Source of the DNA: DASRJX01 sp035649235
GTDB taxonomy: Bacteria; Acidobacteriota; Polarisedimenticolia; Gp22-AA2
Direction: 5' to 3'
Assembly: GCA_035649235.1 (NCBI GenBank)
Contig: DASRJX010000213.1
Coordinates: 1 to 14,524, forward strand
Length of the DNA: 14,524 bases
Under the pieces are notes generated by a model that searched no databases, had not been told where the DNA came from, and saw nothing but the letters and a program-made list of their open reading frames with translations. Positions 7,649 through 14,524 of this stretch are shown here, in pieces (position 1 is the stretch's first letter; every line of letters begins with the position of its first letter). The position numbers were made by a program, and so were the translations under genes.

Positions 7649-9007
7649 CTAGCCGCTGACCGCGGTGATCGCGGCGTCCAGGATCGCCACGGCCTTGTCG
7701 GCGTCCTCCTGCGTGGCGACGAGGGGCGGCGACAGCCGGATCGTGGAGGCGCCGCAGGGCAGCGTGAGGAGGCCTCGCTCGAAGGCCTGGACGATGATCG
7801 CGTGGCGCTCCTTCGGGGCGGGCGCGCGCGTCGCGCGATCGCCGACGATCTCCAGCCCCACCATCAGCCCCAGTCCGCGCACGTCCCCGATGAGACGGTG
7901 CCTCTTCTGCAGGCCCCGGAGCTTCTCGATCAGGTGCGCGCCGACGCGGCCCGCGTTCTCGACCAGGCCGTCCTGCAGCAGCCTCAGCGTCGCGAGCGCG
8001 GCGGCGCAGGAGACCGGGTTCCCACCGAACGTGGACCCGTGCCCGCCGTCGTTCCACTTCATGACGTCGTCGCGGGCCACGACCGCGGAGAGCGGCATCC
8101 CGGACGCGATGCCCTTCGCCAGGATGATCATGTCCGGGTCGATGCCGTAGTGCTCGAGGGCGAACATCCGACCGGTCCGCCCCATGCCGCACTGCACCTC
8201 GTCCGCTATCAGGAGGATGCCGTGCTGCCGGCACATTGCCTGGAGCTTCGGCAGGAAGTCGCGGTGCGGAGGGATGAAGCCGCCCTCGCCTTGCACCGGC
8301 TCGACGATCACCGCCGCGACCCCCGCGGGGTCGACCGAGTGGTGGAAGTACGACTCCGTCAGGAGCTCGAGGCACTCGACGGAGCAGGACTCCGGAGCGC
8401 GGTTCACGGGGCAGCGGTAGCAGTAGGCGTAGTGGGTGTGGTGCACCTCCGGCACGAACGGCGCGTACCCCTTCCGCTGCACCGGCTTGCTGGCGGTCAG
8501 CGACATGGCGCCGTAGGTGCGGCCGTGGAAGGCCCCGAAGAAGCCGACGATGCCCTGGCGGCCGGTGCGCACGCGCGCCAGCTTGATGGCCGTCTCGACG
8601 GCCTCGGCTCCCGAGTTGGTCAGGAAGACACGCTTCGGACCGGAGATCGGCGCCAGGCGCGCCAGCTCCTCGCAGAGATCGATGTAGACCGGGTAGAAGA
8701 AGTCCGTGTAGCAGACGTGCAGCAGCTGTTCCGCCTGCCGGCACACCGCCGCGACGACCTCGGGGTGGCAGTGCCCGGTCGACACGGTCGAGATGCCGGC
8801 GGCGAAATCGAGGAAACGGTTGCCGTCGGCGTCCTCGATCACCATCCCCTGGCCGCGGGCGACCACCAGCGGCACGTCCTTGCTGAGGTTCTGGGACACG
8901 GCCCGCCGGTCGCGCTCGATGATCGCCTTCGCGTTCGGACCGGGCAGCGGCGTGCGGATCAGCGGATAGTCGCCGGGGTACGGAGGCGGAAAGGGGGAGC
9001 GCGACAT
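7649..9007 (-). CDS. Class-III PLP-dependent aminotransferase (4-aminobutyrate/acetylornithine type)
   Basis: A 452-residue fold-type I PLP enzyme. The frame is open much further upstream, but I start at the ATG ending at 9007, because GAGGAG lies 6 bases before it and conserved sequence (PLIRTPLPGPNAKAI) begins just after. Visible motifs: NSGAEAVETAIKLAR (PLP phosphate region), GAFHGRTYGAMSLTASKP, EPVQGEGGF, IADEVQCGMGRTG with Asp269 contacting the PLP ring nitrogen, ILAKGIASG with Lys298 as the Schiff-base lysine, and STFGGNP. A CxxC...CxxxC cluster (YCYRCP to CSVEC) occurs in relatives of this subfamily. GAFHGRT with SLTASKPVQR resembles the archaeal 4-aminobutyrate/ornithine aminotransferases and the related broad-substrate amino-acid racemase of Pyrococcus. 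The substrate is therefore uncertain, and racemase activity is possible. Confidence 0.9.
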   Translation of the reverse strand: MSRSPFPPPYPGDYPLIRTPLPGPNAKAIIERDRRAVSQNLSKDVPLVVARGQGMVIEDADGNRFLDFAAGISTVSTGHCHPEVVAAVCRQAEQLLHVCYTDFFYPVYIDLCEELARLAPISGPKRVFLTNSGAEAVETAIKLARVRTGRQGIVGFFGAFHGRTYGAMSLTASKPVQRKGYAPFVPEVHHTHYAYCYRCPVNRAPESCSVECLELLTESYFHHSVDPAGVAAVIVEPVQGEGGFIPPHRDFLPKLQAMCRQHGILLIADEVQCGMGRTGRMFALEHYGIDPDMIILAKGIASGMPLSAVVARDDVMKWNDGGHGSTFGGNPVSCAAALATLRLLQDGLVENAGRVGAHLIEKLRGLQKRHRLIGDVRGLGLMVGLEIVGDRATRAPAPKERHAIIVQAFERGLLTLPCGASTIRLSPPLVATQEDADKAVAILDAAITAVSG

Positions 9008-9013
9008 GCGTTT

Positions 9014-9019
9014 CTCCTC
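9014..9019 (-). promoter_or_regulatory. Ribosome binding site fixing the start of the 7649-9007 aminotransferase
   Basis: On the minus strand GAGGAG precedes the ATG at 9007 by six bases (AAACGC). It is the only strong Shine-Dalgarno sequence near a possible start. It argues against the longer open frame running to 9343. Confidence 0.75.
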
Positions 9020-9049
9020 GTGAAAACACGGACCTGATCGTGAACCCGC

Positions 9050-9079
9050 ATTCTGTCCGAGCGCGCGGAAGGCTGTCAA
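9050..9079 (-). promoter_or_regulatory. Promoter of the minus-strand aminotransferase
   Basis: On the minus strand TTGACA (9079-9074) is followed by an 18 bp spacer and CAGAAT (9055-9050), a 4/6 match to the -10 consensus. Transcription should start near 9043, giving a leader of about 36 bases. The -35 lies only a few bases from the divergent GTG start at 9084. Confidence 0.6.
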
Positions 9080-9083
9080 GGAC

Positions 9084-10499
9084 GTGCTACCATCGCGGGA
9101 AGTGCTCGCCCGACGCCTCATCGCCGCCCTGGCCCTCCTGGCCTGCGCCGGCTGCGCCGCTCCCGATCGACCGAACATCCTGCTGCTGGTGATCGATACG
9201 GCGCGCGCCGATCGCTTCTCCTGGGATGGATCCGGGCGATCCACGACGCCGCGCCTGACGGCTCTGGCGCGCGAGGGCACGGTCTTCACGCAGGCGTTCT
9301 CGCCGGCCCCCTGGACCGTGCCCGCGCACGCCAGCCTGTTCACCGGCCGCTATCCCTCGCTGCACCGGACCGACTGCGGCTCGCTGCGGCTGCCGGACGG
9401 GGAGGTCACGCTGGCGGAGATCCTGCGCGACGCGGGCTACCGCACCGTCGGCTACACCGCCAACCCGTGGCTCGGGAGCACCTACAACTTCCAGCAGGGG
9501 TTCGACACCTACGGCGAGACGTGGCGCGAGGTGCCGGAGGGGAGCGACGACACGGGGGCCTCGATCACGAACGGGAAGGTCGAGCGCTTCCTGCGCTGGC
9601 GCCAGGAACACCCCGAGGCCCGGGAGCAGCCCTTCTTCCTGTTCATCAACTACTTCGAGCCGCACCTCCCGTACCATCCTCCCGAGCCGGAGCGCTCCCG
9701 ATTCCTGAGGACCGGGACCGACCCGGACCGGGTCGAGCGGCTGGCCCATCTGGGCCACCCGGACGAGATGGCCTACATCCTCGGCCTGTCCGACCTGACG
9801 AGCGACGACCTTCTCATCCTGAACGACTTGTACGACGGCGAGATCGCCTATGCCGACCACAGGGCCGGAGAGGTGATCGATCTCGTCCGCGAACTCGGGC
9901 TCCTCGATCGGACCGTCGTGGCCGTCGTCTCGGATCACGGCGAGAACATCGGCGATCATCATCTCCTGGACCACAAGATGAGCGTCCACGCGACGCTCCT
10001 GCGCGTGCCGCTCCTCCTGCGCTATCCCGCGAAGGTGGCCGCGGGGGTGCGCATCGCCACGCCGGTCCAGATGCACGACCTGTTCCCGACGCTTCTGGCC
10101 CTGGCGGGCGTGGCGCCTCCGCGGGGCGTCGCGATCGAGGCCGTGCCGCTGCCGGGCGCCGGAATCAGCGGGGGCGGGCGCGGCGCGGGCGAGCCGATCA
10201 TCGGGGAGTTCGCCGGGCCGCCCCTCGAGTTCCTGCAGGTGATGCGGGAGCGCTTCCCCGGCTCCGACTTGTCGCGCTTCGACCGGACCCTCGTCGCGCT
10301 GCGGCGTGATGGCTACACCATCCACTGGGGATCGGACGGGCGGCACGCGCTGTATCGCGAGGCGGACGACCCGGGGGAGGAGCACGACCTGTCGGAGTCC
10401 GATCCGGCGCGGCTGCGGCAGATGACCGACGCCGTGGATGCGTGGCGCCACCGGCCGGCGCGGAGCGCCGGCGCCAGGGATTCCCGGAGCGGGTTCTGA
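9084..10499 (+). CDS. Sulfatase/phosphotransferase-fold lipoprotein with Thr at the nucleophile position
   Basis: A 471-residue protein of the alkaline-phosphatase superfamily. The N-terminus (LARRLIAALALLACAGC) is a lipoprotein signal with the likely lipidated Cys21 (LLAC) or Cys24, so the enzyme is probably membrane-anchored in the periplasm. Metal-site motifs are present: NILLLVIDTARAD (Asp38) and VVSDHGENIGDH (Asp284, His285). The segment PWTVPAHASLFTG aligns with the sulfatase C/S-x-P-x-R signature, but has Thr78 where formylglycine sulfatases have Cys or Ser, and His82 in place of Arg. Phosphoglycerol and phosphoethanolamine transferases of this fold use Thr there. It may thus be a phosphodiesterase or phosphotransferase rather than a sulfatase. 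The start is GTG at 9084; an in-frame GTG at 9102 would leave a more typical signal peptide, and neither has a well-spaced ribosome site. Confidence 0.85.
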   Translation: MLPSREVLARRLIAALALLACAGCAAPDRPNILLLVIDTARADRFSWDGSGRSTTPRLTALAREGTVFTQAFSPAPWTVPAHASLFTGRYPSLHRTDCGSLRLPDGEVTLAEILRDAGYRTVGYTANPWLGSTYNFQQGFDTYGETWREVPEGSDDTGASITNGKVERFLRWRQEHPEAREQPFFLFINYFEPHLPYHPPEPERSRFLRTGTDPDRVERLAHLGHPDEMAYILGLSDLTSDDLLILNDLYDGEIAYADHRAGEVIDLVRELGLLDRTVVAVVSDHGENIGDHHLLDHKMSVHATLLRVPLLLRYPAKVAAGVRIATPVQMHDLFPTLLALAGVAPPRGVAIEAVPLPGAGISGGGRGAGEPIIGEFAGPPLEFLQVMRERFPGSDLSRFDRTLVALRRDGYTIHWGSDGRHALYREADDPGEEHDLSESDPARLRQMTDAVDAWRHRPARSAGARDSRSGF

Positions 10500-10505
10500 G
10501 GGGTC

Positions 10506-10511
10506 TATAAT
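10506..10511 (+). promoter_or_regulatory. Perfect -10 TATAAT placed for a leaderless mRNA
   Basis: TATAAT ends six bases before the ATG at 10518, so the usual start point would be the A of that ATG. No Shine-Dalgarno sequence lies between (CGACCC). The -35 region is weak, with TTCCCG at 10481-10486 the best candidate. This fits a leaderless transcript for the aminotransferase, separate from read-through of the lipoprotein gene 18 bp upstream. Confidence 0.6.
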
Positions 10512-10517
10512 CGACCC

Positions 10518-11897
10518 ATGCCGCAGGGCCGCCGCGTTTCACTCATCAAAACGCCCCCCCCGGGCCCCGAGAGCCGACGGCTGATCGCCCGCGAAGCGGA
10601 GATCCTGCCGCGCGGCGCCTACGGGTCGCTCGAGGAGCGCATGTTCATCGCCCGGAGCGCCTCGGGGTCGCTCATCGAGGACGTGGACGGCAACCGGTTC
10701 ATCGATTTCGGATCCGGGTGGGGGACCAACAACATCGGCAACTGCCACCCCGAGGTCGTCGAGGCCGTCGACGCGATGATGCGACGCGCCGGGGTGAGCT
10801 GCTGGACGAGCGCCGCCAACAGCGTGCAGCGCCTGGAGCTGGCGGAGAAGCTCCTGCCGGTCTGCCCGAAGAGCCACGACCGCGTGGTGTTCCTGACCAC
10901 CGGCACGGAGGCGGTCGAGGCGGCGCTGCGCATCATGCGTCGGGCCACCGGCCGGCCCTACGTCATCACCTTCTTCGGCCAGTACCACGGGCTGTCGTAC
11001 GGCGCCCTCAAGGCCGGCCCCCTCAACAGCGACATGCGGGACGACCTGGCGCCGCTCGTGAACGGCTTCGTGCACGCCCCGTACCCTTACGCCTACCGGA
11101 CGCCGCTGCGCTCGCGCTCGGGCGGCGGGCCAGGGCGCGCCACGCTCGAGTACATCGAGGACATGATCCTGTTCTACGACGTGCCGCCTCACAAGATCGC
11201 GGGCGTCCTGGTGGAGCCGGTCGTCGGCGAGGCCGGCGTCTGGATCCCTCCGGACGACTTCCTCCCCGGGCTGCGCGAGCTCTGCGACCGGCATGGCTGG
11301 GCTTTGTGCATCGACGAGGTGCAGAGCGGCTTCGGCCGCTGCGGCACGATGTGGGCCCTGGAGCACTGGAAGGTCGATCCCGACCTCATGGTCATCGGCA
11401 AGGGCCTGTCCGGCGGCTCCATGCCGATCGCCGCCGTCTCGGGCCGGGCCGACGTCATGGATCGGGCGGAGGCCTTCGTCTCGGGGACGTACGCCGGGCA
11501 CCCCGCGGCCTGCGCCGCGGCTATGAAGACGCTCGAGATCCTGGAGCGCGACCGGGTGCTGGAGTATGCGACCGAGCTGGGCCGGCATGGCCTCGCGCGC
11601 CTGCGCGCCCTGCAGGAGCAGTGCGCCCTCGTCGGCGAGGTCCGTGGTCTGGGTCTGTGGCTGGCGGTCGAGTTCGTGAAGGACCGGCAGACACGGGAGC
11701 GGGACTTCGAGGCGGCCGCGCGGATCAACCAGATCTGCCTGCGGAACGGCCTCTACTACATCCACGACAACATCGCGTGGTTCGTCCGCATGCAGCCCCC
11801 GCTCAACATCGAGCGCGATCTCTTCGATCAGGGCCTCGACATCCTCGAGGACGCCATCCGCCAGGTGGACGCGGAGCGGAGACGGCCCGGGAACTGA
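10518..11897 (+). CDS. Class-III PLP-dependent aminotransferase, second paralogue
   Basis: A 459-residue fold-type I PLP enzyme. Motifs: TTGTEAVEAALRIMRR (PLP phosphate region), FFGQYHGLSYGALK, EPVVGEAGVWIPP, CIDEVQSGFGRCG (Asp266), VIGKGLSGG with Lys295 as the PLP lysine, and SGTYAGHPAACAA. The N-terminus SLIKTPPPGPESRRL matches the PLIRTPLPGPNAKAI of the minus-strand paralogue at 7649-9007. The rest differs enough, and lacks the four-cysteine cluster, to make different substrates likely. Candidates are omega-amino acids such as 4-aminobutyrate, or ornithine/lysine-type donors; sequence alone does not decide. The gene begins 18 bp after the lipoprotein stop, but has its own -10 element and probably a leaderless start. 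It converges with the MopE-like gene, 40 bp away. Confidence 0.9.
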   Translation: MPQGRRVSLIKTPPPGPESRRLIAREAEILPRGAYGSLEERMFIARSASGSLIEDVDGNRFIDFGSGWGTNNIGNCHPEVVEAVDAMMRRAGVSCWTSAANSVQRLELAEKLLPVCPKSHDRVVFLTTGTEAVEAALRIMRRATGRPYVITFFGQYHGLSYGALKAGPLNSDMRDDLAPLVNGFVHAPYPYAYRTPLRSRSGGGPGRATLEYIEDMILFYDVPPHKIAGVLVEPVVGEAGVWIPPDDFLPGLRELCDRHGWALCIDEVQSGFGRCGTMWALEHWKVDPDLMVIGKGLSGGSMPIAAVSGRADVMDRAEAFVSGTYAGHPAACAAAMKTLEILERDRVLEYATELGRHGLARLRALQEQCALVGEVRGLGLWLAVEFVKDRQTRERDFEAAARINQICLRNGLYYIHDNIAWFVRMQPPLNIERDLFDQGLDILEDAIRQVDAERRRPGN

Positions 11898-11937
11898 CCC
11901 GGACCGCCTCCCGCGCCCCGCCGGACTCCGCCCGCCG

Positions 11938-14379
11938 CTACTTCAGCGAGATCAGCACGTCGTGGACCGACCCGTCCGCCTGGATGGTGGTGCGCACCAG
12001 GTAGGTCGCGTGCGGCCGCAGCCCCTTCGTCCCCAGGTTGTACGTGTACAGGCGCGTCTTGGCGTCGTAGGTGAAGAGGGTCCCGGTGCTCACCTTGGTG
12101 TTCACCGGCACGACTTCTTCGACCGTGCCGGTGATCGTGTTCGACTGGAAGATCACCAGGATGGTCGCGGTCACCGGAGGCGGAGTGCCGCCGGCGCAGT
12201 CGGTCAGCCGGAACTTGAACGGGATCGTGCTCTTCTGCTGGAAGATGCTCGTGCCGTCGTTGTTGACCGGCTGCAGGTAGCCGCTGAACACCAGGGCCTC
12301 GTCGATCGTCCCGTCGCAGTCGTCATCCAGGCCGTTGCAGACCTCGGGGCCTGGCACGACCGGGACGCAGATCTGGGGCACGCCGCCGACGCAGTTGTCG
12401 ACCGTGTGCGCGCAGGTTCCGTCGCCGCACGTGGTCGTCCCCAGGCCGTCGTCGACGCTCCCGTCGCAGTCGTTGTCGATGCCGTCGCACGCCTCGGAGA
12501 CCGGGAAGACGGTCTGGGCGCAGGTCGCCGGGCCGTCGGCGCAGGAGAGCACGCCCTGGGCGCACGGTCCCTGCAGGTCGGCGAGGGTGCAGGCCGCGCC
12601 TCCGCCGGGGTGCCCGTCGTCCACTTCGCCGTCGCAGTCGTTGTCCAGGTTGTCGCAGACCTCATCCGACGCCTGGACGTTCTGGACGCAGGTCAGCGGG
12701 CCAGAGGCGCACGAGGTCGTCCCGGCGTTGCAGACGCCGAGCCGGCCGGGGATGGTGCAGGCCTGGCCGCCGGCCGGGGCGCCTTCGTCGATGGACCCAT
12801 CGCAGTCGTCGTCGAGGCCGTTGCACCGCTCCTCGGCTCCGGCGTGGATCCCCGGGATCTGGTCGTTGCAGTCCCCCGGCGCGCCCGGGATCAGCGGGAC
12901 GGTCTGGCCGGCGCAGTTCTGGGCGCTGGTGGCCGTGGTGGGGCACAACGGGAATCCGTCGCCGTCGCAGTCCTTGGCCGGGCCGCCGACGGGCAGCCCT
13001 TCGTCGATCGTCCCGTCACCGTCGTCGTCGACGCCGTTGCAGATCTCGGCCAGGACGCCGCAGGCCACCAGGACCTGGGACCAGGTGCCTGTCCCGCTCG
13101 GCCGGGTCGGATCGGGGCTGATGGTCGTGACCTGATCGACCGACTCCGTGATGTCGGCGAAGGGCCCGAACACCGTGCCGTCGAAGCGGGAGAACAGCAG
13201 TCTCAGACGCGGCTCGAAGTCGCCGTCCTTGTTGAGGACCATCCCGGTCGGGCCCGAGATCGGGCTCTTGATCGTGAACACCACGCACGGCGCAGCGTCG
13301 TCGGCCGGCGAGGCCTCGTAGCCGGGGGGGAACGGCGGATAGGACGGGCCCGGCAGGGTGGCGCTGCACGCGATCGGCCCGGGCGGCGCCGTCAACGGGT
13401 TGTTCGCGAAGAGCACCACACCGTCCGCGGAGCAGACCTGGAGCTTCTCCGCCGCCCCGCCCGGGAAGGCGAGGAAGGTGACCTCGAACTTGCAGGTGTT
13501 GCCCGCCCCGTCGGTCGTGATCACCTCGCCGGTCCCGACCAGCCCCGGATCCGTCGGAGCCACGCGCCACGTGGCCGAGGGGACCGGAGTGCCCACGCTG
13601 CCGCAGGCGGCGGGGAAGGGCGCATCGCAGGTGAGCGTGAGATTCGTGGCGCCGGAGAGCGCGATGCTCGCCACTCCCGAGTCGAACGACGCGTTGTCGG
13701 TCGACGTGCCGTTGAAGCCGAGCACCCCGCCGACGATCGCCTTGACCGCCGTGCAGGTCGGCGGGTTCTCATCAGCCGATTTGAACGTCACGTCGTCGAT
13801 GCCGAACTGCCGGAACCCCTGCTGCCCGCTCTGTCGCGTCGATCGGAGAGTGACACGGAAGATGCCGGTGTCCGACTTCAGTCCGAGGAACTCGGTGCCG
13901 CTGCTGTCGGCGTCGGAGATCGAGAAGGTCTGCGTCGTGCCGTCGCGGAAGTCGGCCTTCACCGCGATGACGTTCGAGTTGGGGGTCAGAGGCGAGAGGA
14001 AGAACCCGAACGCGATGGTGTCGGGCGCGAAATCGAGGACCATCGCCTGGTCCACGTCCGGCTGGCCGGAGACGAAGCCTCCCGCGAGCGTGTTCGGCGC
14101 GCTCACGGCGCCAGGGCTCGCGAACGCCTGGATCGGGAAGTAGCCGGTCGTCGACGCATTCGGCGAGGAGAACGTCACGCCGGCGATCTGCGTCGTGATC
14201 ACCGTCCCGGTGGGGAAGGCGTCGAAATCGGCGCTGGTGATGCCAGAGCCGACGGCCGCCAGGTACGCGGCTTCGCTGGAGTAGGTCGTGACCGTGGCCG
14301 CTCCGGACGGAGCCCAAGAGGCGCACAGAAGACCGGCTCCGAGCAGGAGTCGAGCAACACATTTGGCAGAACGCTTCAT
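11938..14379 (-). CDS. Secreted MopE-like Asp/Cys repeat protein with C-terminal PxKF-like domain
   Basis: An 813-residue exported protein. A signal peptide (KRSAKCVARLLLGAGLLCASW, cleavage near residue 27-28) precedes a beta-rich domain (about 30-205) with SADFDAFPTGT and GFRQFGIDDVTF, like the sandwich domains seen in PEP-CTERM and related surface proteins. Residues about 205-440 contain further unassigned beta-rich sequence. Five MopE-type metal-binding motifs follow, near 444, 516, 573, 628 and 679, of the form C(N/D)G-DDDCDG-IDEG. The first has Gly for the central Cys. Cys-rich linkers between motifs 2, 3 and 4 are repeats of each other. The C-terminus (about 700-813: GYLQPVNNDG, STIPFKFRL) matches the PxKF domain pattern. 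Metal or calcium binding is expected from the loops; the biological role is unknown. The start ATG at 14379 follows a G-run that can serve as ribosome site, and a promoter lies at 14448-14477. Confidence 0.85.
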   Translation of the reverse strand: MKRSAKCVARLLLGAGLLCASWAPSGAATVTTYSSEAAYLAAVGSGITSADFDAFPTGTVITTQIAGVTFSSPNASTTGYFPIQAFASPGAVSAPNTLAGGFVSGQPDVDQAMVLDFAPDTIAFGFFLSPLTPNSNVIAVKADFRDGTTQTFSISDADSSGTEFLGLKSDTGIFRVTLRSTRQSGQQGFRQFGIDDVTFKSADENPPTCTAVKAIVGGVLGFNGTSTDNASFDSGVASIALSGATNLTLTCDAPFPAACGSVGTPVPSATWRVAPTDPGLVGTGEVITTDGAGNTCKFEVTFLAFPGGAAEKLQVCSADGVVLFANNPLTAPPGPIACSATLPGPSYPPFPPGYEASPADDAAPCVVFTIKSPISGPTGMVLNKDGDFEPRLRLLFSRFDGTVFGPFADITESVDQVTTISPDPTRPSGTGTWSQVLVACGVLAEICNGVDDDGDGTIDEGLPVGGPAKDCDGDGFPLCPTTATSAQNCAGQTVPLIPGAPGDCNDQIPGIHAGAEERCNGLDDDCDGSIDEGAPAGGQACTIPGRLGVCNAGTTSCASGPLTCVQNVQASDEVCDNLDNDCDGEVDDGHPGGGAACTLADLQGPCAQGVLSCADGPATCAQTVFPVSEACDGIDNDCDGSVDDGLGTTTCGDGTCAHTVDNCVGGVPQICVPVVPGPEVCNGLDDDCDGTIDEALVFSGYLQPVNNDGTSIFQQKSTIPFKFRLTDCAGGTPPPVTATILVIFQSNTITGTVEEVVPVNTKVSTGTLFTYDAKTRLYTYNLGTKGLRPHATYLVRTTIQADGSVHDVLISLK

Positions 14380-14447
14380 CGAATCCCCCCCTGAAACCCG
14401 GCGAGTTTCCCCTGCTCCCGGGCACGTGGAATTGACTGTTGGCGGCG

Positions 14448-14477
14448 ATAGTATGGGACTTTATGCCGTTATGTCAA
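14448..14477 (-). promoter_or_regulatory. Promoter of the MopE-like gene
   Basis: On the minus strand TTGACA (14477-14472) is followed by an 18 bp spacer and TACTAT (14453-14448). The predicted start near 14441 leaves a leader of about 62 bases. The surrounding stretch is clearly AT-richer than the rest of the window, which supports a promoter. Confidence 0.7.
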
Positions 14478-14524
14478 AGGATTTCGGGGGGTTGGTGCCG
14501 TCCCGACATCAGCCGGGGTCTGGG

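Noticed and set aside
9008..9343. N-terminal extension of the 7649-9007 aminotransferase
   Set aside because: The extension is antisense to the lipoprotein start, lacks conserved sequence and lies upstream of the promoter and the GAGGAG site that fit the ATG at 9007.
12298..13050. Regular repeats in the MopE-like gene as a possible CRISPR or DNA-level tandem repeat
   Set aside because: The repetition is at protein level, in frame and with variable spacing; the DNA units are diverged and lie inside a coding region.
11962..14394. An 810-codon plus-strand open frame
   Set aside because: It is antisense to the MopE-like gene, which has a signal peptide, repeats, a ribosome site and a promoter. 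The plus frame has none.

Overview
This is a GC-rich stretch of bacterial chromosome. It carries a cut-off Oar-like TonB-dependent receptor, a MopE-type Asp/Cys repeat protein and large class-III aminotransferases with archaeal-like motifs. That mix suggests a Gram-negative soil or sediment lineage such as Acidobacteriota or a neighbouring phylum. The placement is inferred from gene families only, not from a marker phylogeny. I see no phage, insertion-sequence transposase, CRISPR array or rRNA.

Layout. From 2 to 3052 (+) lies the C-terminal two thirds or more of an outer-membrane receptor with a large calcium-loop insertion. Two tandem hairpins follow, the second a textbook intrinsic terminator. 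Then comes cysS (3149-4549) with yraN 18 bp behind it. Positions 4976-5456 hold no convincing gene. They are filled by two inverted copies of a 156-157 bp palindromic element around a structured 126 bp spacer. A strong sigma70-type promoter (5457-5485) then drives tRNA-Gly(GCC) and tRNA-Cys(GCA), followed by a long-chain acyl-CoA synthetase (5756-7594).

The second half has a convergent class-III aminotransferase (7649-9007, -). It is divergent from a lipoprotein of the sulfatase/alkaline-phosphatase fold (9084-10499, +), and a second class-III aminotransferase (10518-11897, +) follows. Convergent to that is an 813-residue secreted protein with five MopE-type repeats and a C-terminal PxKF-like domain (11938-14379, -), which has its own promoter near the window end.

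How the genes relate. CysS and the tRNA it charges lie about 1.1 kb apart. The two aminotransferases share an N-terminal signature and look like ancient paralogues; their substrates cannot be read from sequence. The receptor, the lipoprotein and the MopE-like protein all act outside the cytoplasm.

The most unusual feature is the repeat pair. The two copies have different terminal arm sequences, yet every arm substitution but two is matched by a compensating change in the opposite arm. This points to a structured RNA or a palindrome-maintained mobile element.
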